A DNA stretch of 64,000 nt, from assembly GCF_030252325.1 (NCBI RefSeq), contig NZ_CP126981.1, positions 3,720,001 to 3,784,000 on the forward strand. Direction: 5' to 3'. Position numbers and translations under genes: made by a program. Shown here piece by piece: positions 61,745 through 64,000 of the stretch. Position 1 is the stretch's first letter. Each line of letters starts with the position of its first letter. Source of the DNA: Candidatus Mycobacterium wuenschmannii. Lineage in GTDB: Bacteria > Actinomycetota > Actinomycetes > Mycobacteriales > Mycobacteriaceae. The notes below the pieces were generated by a model. The model searched no databases, had not been told where the DNA came from, and saw nothing but the letters and a program-made list of their open reading frames with translations.

Positions 61745-62304
61745 CCGTGACCCGGCCCCGCAACGCCGCGCAGACGCGGGCGGACATCCTCGCGGCTGCC
61801 CGCCGTCGCTTCGGCGCCGAAGGTTACGAGCGGACGACCCTGCGGGCGGTTGCCGCCGACGTCGGTGTGGATGCGGCTCTGGTGATCCGTTACTTCGGCA
61901 GTAAGCAGGACTTGTTCGCTGCCGCAGCCGATTTCGAGATCGACCTTCCGGACCTTTCCGACGTCGCGCCCGACGAGGTTGCCGGCATCCTGTTGCCGCG
62001 GTTCTTCGCGGTGTGGGAGGAGGACGAGACGTTCCTGGCTTTGCTGCGGGCGGCGATGACAAGCCCGCTGGCAGCCGATACCTTGCGACGGGTGTTCGCC
62101 GAGCAGGTGGCGCCCAAGCTGATCACCGCCACCCCGGACAATCCCGTGCAGCGGATCGGGCTGATGGGTGCATTTGTCATCGGCCTGGCGATCACGCGGT
62201 ACGTGCTGGTCAATCCGCCGATTGCCGGCCTCGATCGCGACGAACTCAGCCGATGGGCCGCGCCGGTCATCCGGCAACTCCTGGTGGGCCCGGCGCCGGT
62301 CTGA
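61741..62304 (+). CDS. TetR-family regulator, second of a tandem pair
   Basis: 187 residues, a clear paralogue of the gene before it, both ending in QLL-GPAPV. Recognition helix VDAALVIRYFGSKQDLF differs from the first by one residue, so both may bind the same site; the ligand domains differ more. Starts inside the stop of its partner (ATGA). A perfect 27-bp palindrome follows 15 bases after its stop. Homodimers and heterodimers are both possible. Confidence 0.92.
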   Translation: MTVTRPRNAAQTRADILAAARRRFGAEGYERTTLRAVAADVGVDAALVIRYFGSKQDLFAAAADFEIDLPDLSDVAPDEVAGILLPRFFAVWEEDETFLALLRAAMTSPLAADTLRRVFAEQVAPKLITATPDNPVQRIGLMGAFVIGLAITRYVLVNPPIAGLDRDELSRWAAPVIRQLLVGPAPV

Positions 62305-62319
62305 GGCACCTCGCCCGGA

Positions 62320-62346
62320 CGAAACGAGACTGATAGTCTCGTTTCG
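62320..62346. promoter_or_regulatory. perfect 27-bp palindrome before the DHA2 exporter
   Basis: CGAAACGAGACT (62320-62331), GAT, AGTCTCGTTTCG (62335-62346): 12-bp perfect arms with a 3-base centre, 23 bases before the GTG at 62370. The size and place are those of a TetR-family operator. It does not resemble the GTCA-N8-TGAC sites, so a different regulator or a second specificity may be involved. Confidence 0.7.
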
Positions 62347-62369
62347 AAACGCACTGGGTGGAGGCTTTC

Positions 62370-63956
62370 GTGGTCGAGACAGTGGCCGATCCATACCCCG
62401 ACGGCGACTTCGCGCTGGCTGGCCTGACGTCCCGCACGAGGACGTGGCTGCTGACCGTCGCCTGCTTCGGCGTGCTGCTGGTGATCTCGTCGATGGTGGC
62501 GCTCAACACCGCGCTGCCCGACATCGCCATCGCGACCTCGGCCACCCAGACTCAGCTCACCTGGGTCGTGGACAGCTACACCCTTGTGCTGGCCTGCCTA
62601 CTGCTACCCGCCGGTGCGCTCGGTGACCGCTACGGTCGCCGGGGCGCGATGCTGGTCGGCCTGGCCATCTTCGCCGCGGCGTCGCTGGTGCCGGCGGTGT
62701 TGTCCGACCCGTTGATCGTCATCATCTCTCGCGGCGTTGCCGGTGCCGGTGCGGCGTTGATCATGCCCGCCACGCTGTCGCTGATCACCGCGGCGCATCC
62801 AAAAGATCAGCGCAACAAGGCGGTTGGCATCTGGGCCGGCGTGGCGGGATGCGGTGCGGTCGTCGGGATGCTCGGATCCGGTGCCCTGCTGAACTTTTGG
62901 TCGTGGCACTCGATCTTCTGGGGATTCGCCGGCGCGGCGTCGACTATTTTCGTTCTCACCCTGACCATTGCGAGTTCGCGCGAGGCCGACGCGCATCCAC
63001 TGGACTGGCGGGGCGCGGTGGTCATCGCCGGTTCGGTGGCGACGCTGGTGTTCGGCATCCTCGAAGCGCCGGCCCGCGGTTGGACCCACCCGCTGGTGCT
63101 GTCCACCATCGGCACCGGTCTGCTGCTGGGTCTGGCGTTCGGCTTCGTCGAGATGCGCCAGCGCTATCCGCTGTTGGACGTGCGCCTGTTCGCGGTGCCC
63201 GCGTTCGCGATCGGCGCGGCCACCATCACGGTGTTCTTCCTGTCGATGTTCGGCTACCTGTTCCTGTTGATGCAGTACATGCAGTTGATCCTCGGCTACA
63301 GCCCCAACAAGACGGCGCTGGCGTTGAGCCCGATCATGGGTCCGGTCCTGGTGCTGTCGGTGTTGTCGTTCTGGTATCTGCCCCGACTCGGCCTGCGCAC
63401 GACGATCTTCGTCGGCCTGCTCTTCATTGCCCTCGGGTCGTACTGCATGGCGGGCATCGCGGTCGACTCGCCCTATTGGCGGGCGGCGTGGCCGATGCTG
63501 ATCATGAGTGTCGGCATCGGAATGTGCACGGCGCCAACGACGTCGGCGATCATGACCACGGCTCCCGACGACAAGCAAGGCGTCGCCTCGGCGGTCAACG
63601 ACGCCAGCCGGGAGATCGGTGCCGCGCTGGGAATAGCGTTGGCGGGATCTATGTTGGCGGCGCGGTACGCACAGGCGTTGGCGCCCAACCTGACTGGCTT
63701 TCCAAAATCCGTCGGTGATGCGGCCGCCACGTCCTTGGGTCAGGCGCTGGAGGTGTCGCGACGGCTCGGTCCGGCGGGGACGCGACTAGCGGAGGCCAGC
63801 AAGGTGGCGTTCATCGATGCCATGCATTCGTCGTTGCTGGTGTTGGCGATCCTCATTGCGGTCAGCGCAGTGCTGATCGGCTTGTGGGCGCCGGGACGCG
63901 ACGGCCAGCAGTTGCGCCCGGTGCGCTACCTGTTGGCGCGGCGACGGTCTAAGTAG
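62370..63956 (+). CDS. DHA2-type MFS exporter (14 TM)
   Basis: 528 residues with about 14 hydrophobic segments. The motif-A loop is LGDRYGRRGAML; motif C-like GVAGCGAVVGMLGSGALL lies in segment 5; the opening LNTALPDIA and WVVDSYTLVLACLLLPAG are standard for EmrB/QacA-type exporters. The GTG at 62370 was chosen as GGAGG lies 5 bases before it; another GTG at 62358 precedes that site. It may export the polyketide of the neighbouring locus or drugs. Controlled by a strong palindrome. Confidence 0.92.
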   Translation: MVETVADPYPDGDFALAGLTSRTRTWLLTVACFGVLLVISSMVALNTALPDIAIATSATQTQLTWVVDSYTLVLACLLLPAGALGDRYGRRGAMLVGLAIFAAASLVPAVLSDPLIVIISRGVAGAGAALIMPATLSLITAAHPKDQRNKAVGIWAGVAGCGAVVGMLGSGALLNFWSWHSIFWGFAGAASTIFVLTLTIASSREADAHPLDWRGAVVIAGSVATLVFGILEAPARGWTHPLVLSTIGTGLLLGLAFGFVEMRQRYPLLDVRLFAVPAFAIGAATITVFFLSMFGYLFLLMQYMQLILGYSPNKTALALSPIMGPVLVLSVLSFWYLPRLGLRTTIFVGLLFIALGSYCMAGIAVDSPYWRAAWPMLIMSVGIGMCTAPTTSAIMTTAPDDKQGVASAVNDASREIGAALGIALAGSMLAARYAQALAPNLTGFPKSVGDAAATSLGQALEVSRRLGPAGTRLAEASKVAFIDAMHSSLLVLAILIAVSAVLIGLWAPGRDGQQLRPVRYLLARRRSK

Positions 63957-64000
63957 GCGGCGCCGTCCGGCGGTCGTAGCGCGGATCGGTCCGGTCCCGG

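Overview
The window is a stretch of a high-GC actinobacterial chromosome, almost certainly from a mycobacterium. The lineage markers are a FAAL-containing type I polyketide synthase, an MmpS/MmpL pair, a HadA-HadB fusion, an F420/luciferase-type oxidoreductase, a TIGR00027-type methyltransferase, an MCR-type racemase, a mycothiol-dependent-isomerase-like protein and many fad/SDR/P450/TetR genes. Frequent GTG/TTG starts and 4-base ATGA/GTGA overlaps fit the same assignment. I see no rRNA, tRNA, insertion sequence, phage or CRISPR array. Sixty protein genes are called, and one is cut by the left edge.

Layout. 1-10.4 kb (minus strand): the first about 2118 residues of a FAAL-ACP-KS-AT-DH-(structural KR)-ER polyketide synthase, then a P450 with an unusual I-helix, an FAD monooxygenase and a Tat-exported Rv2525c-like protein. 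10.5-18.3 kb: an SRPBCC protein, a Na+/H+ antiporter, a STAS protein, an aldehyde dehydrogenase behind a strong palindrome, a DJ-1-like protein, an MFS permease and a cytoplasmic beta-lactamase-fold hydrolase. 18.3-19.1 kb: a membrane-anchored RNase Sa-like ribonuclease overlapping its barstar. 19.2-22.2 kb: an amine oxidase / class II aldolase / DapA-like operon. 22.2-29.8 kb: SDR, P450, HadAB-type dehydratase, nitronate monooxygenase-like and epoxide hydrolase-like genes. 29.8-33.1 kb: mmpS-mmpL. 33.5-44.2 kb: a Cys-rich mini-protein, a PAS-GGDEF diguanylate cyclase, a HugZ-like protein, assorted enzymes, a DUF1214-sulfotransferase pair, the racemase and an AraC regulator. 44.2-52.3 kb: a seven-gene operon carrying a whole beta-oxidation cycle. 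52.3-57.4 kb: TetR-controlled osmC / acyl-CoA-dehydrogenase-like / FNT channel genes and a TetR-controlled alkylsulfatase-like dioxygenase. 57.4-64 kb: SDR, a type III PKS / methyltransferase / FAD enzyme operon, two tandem TetR paralogues and a DHA2 exporter.

How the genes fit together. The most coherent system is at 42.0-52.3 kb. An alpha-methylacyl-CoA racemase lies next to an AraC-type regulator and an operon with an acyl-CoA ligase, a double-length acyl-CoA dehydrogenase, an (R)-type MaoC hydratase, an MFE-2-like SDR and an SCPx-like thiolase. This set resembles the parts list of peroxisomal branched-chain beta-oxidation, collected in one bacterial locus. A second system is the type III PKS locus, with matching palindromes between it and two duplicated TetR genes. 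A third is the RNase/barstar pair. The RNA and regulatory claims rest on palindromes read directly from the DNA; which protein binds them is inferred.
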